NCBI GenBank assembly: GCA_963583595.1
Contig: CAUZWC010000185.1
Span: 1 to 6,390 of the forward strand
Direction of reading: 5' to 3'
DNA length: 6,390 nucleotides
Source of the DNA: JABIRQ01 sp963583595
GTDB lineage: Bacteria; Pseudomonadota; Alphaproteobacteria; CADEGL01
This document shows, piece after piece, positions 5,961-6,390 of this stretch; position 1 is the stretch's first letter, and each line of letters starts with the position of its first letter. The notes beneath the pieces were generated by a model. It was given only the letters and a program-made list of their open reading frames with translations. It had not been told where the DNA came from and did not search any database. The translations under genes were made by a program, and so were the position numbers.

Positions 5961-6390
5961 TTAGTCATCCGCCGTCTCGTTGCCGGTGATGCGGCCCTTG
6001 GTGAACAGGAAGACCGCGGGGATGGCGCAGGCGGCCATGATCGCGATCATCTTGAAATTGTTCAGATAGCCGATCATCGCCGCCTGGCGCATGACCTCCG
6101 CCTCGATCGAGGCCAAGCCGCTCATCGTGCCGAAATCCCAGGACTCCGGCAGGAGTTTGCTATGGGCGGAATAGGGGCTGACGAATTCGGTCAGGCTGGC
6201 CCGGCTTGCCTGGCTGGTCCGGGTCAGGACATTCATCGCAACCGCGATGCCCGCGCTGATCGCCTGGAACAGGATCAGGTTGAACACTGTCAACCCCTCG
6301 GTCCGGTAGCGCCGGGGCAGGGTCGAGAAGGTCTTCGTCGAAAGCGGCACGAAACTGAAGCCCGTCGAAAAGCCCTGCATGGTAGTCAGC
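5961..6390 (-). CDS. DHA2-family MFS transporter, C-terminal part (5' end outside window)
   Basis: The last 142 residues of a further 14-helix MFS protein that enters from the right edge; the Met at 6378-6380 is internal, not a start. It begins in helix 12 with MQGFSTGFSFVPLS, equivalent to LIQGAGSNLVFVPLN in the next gene. It continues through helix 13 (ISAGIAVAMNVLT), the external loop with LTEFVSPYS, the conserved VMRQAAMIGYLNNF and helix 14, then a polar tail ending in TADD and TAA (5961-5963). It is paralogous to the three downstream transporters and on the same strand, so it probably belongs to the same tandem array. Unlike the downstream junctions, its stop does not overlap the next start; a 141-base REP-containing spacer follows. 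The functional class is clear; the substrate is unknown. Confidence 0.9.
   Translation of the reverse strand, partial: LTTMQGFSTGFSFVPLSTKTFSTLPRRYRTEGLTVFNLILFQAISAGIAVAMNVLTRTSQASRASLTEFVSPYSAHSKLLPESWDFGTMSGLASIEAEVMRQAAMIGYLNNFKMIAIMAACAIPAVFLFTKGRITGNETADD

Overview
The window looks like chromosomal DNA from a GC-rich proteobacterium, most likely an alphaproteobacterium. This rests on strong third-position GC bias, the enzyme and transporter families present, and short hairpin repeats with the loop core GAGCCTGTCGAA. Such repeats are common in alphaproteobacterial genomes and read through in translation as peptides like AEPVEA and LRQARGEG. I cannot place the organism more precisely.

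Layout. Positions 2-703 (+) hold the C-terminal two thirds of a PLP-dependent L-threonine aldolase. Positions 704-900 hold a pair of hairpin repeats and no gene. Positions about 901-1395 (+) hold a broken C-terminal half of an EamA/DMT-type transporter whose reading frame shifts twice. From 1423 to the right edge everything is on the minus strand. It is a tandem array of DHA2-type (EmrB/QacA-like, 14-helix) major facilitator transporters, read right to left: a partial gene at the edge (5961-6390), a REP-containing spacer, a complete 497-residue gene (4326-5819), a 25-codon remnant (4252-4329), an internally shortened 428-residue gene (2955-4241), and a complete 511-residue gene (1423-2958).

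The last four frames are packed as a probable operon. ATGA stop/start overlaps occur at 4326-4329 and 2955-2958, and the Shine-Dalgarno sequence of the shortened gene overlaps the stop codon of the remnant. The copies are clearly paralogous: two start MTGGAQ with identical DNA, and two share 31 of 32 bases around motif C. The array also appears to be decaying. The remnant keeps only a start and a terminal helix, and the shortened gene has lost helices 1-3 and motif A at a junction that can be located by comparison with its neighbour. One of the complete genes has Asn where family members carry the intramembrane Asp of helix 1. No membrane-fusion (EmrA-like) partner, outer-membrane channel or regulator is visible, so substrates cannot be assigned.

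I found no clearly novel system. The most interesting signals are the pattern of duplication and partial deletion in the transporter array, and four REP-type hairpins with an almost constant loop and covarying stems.
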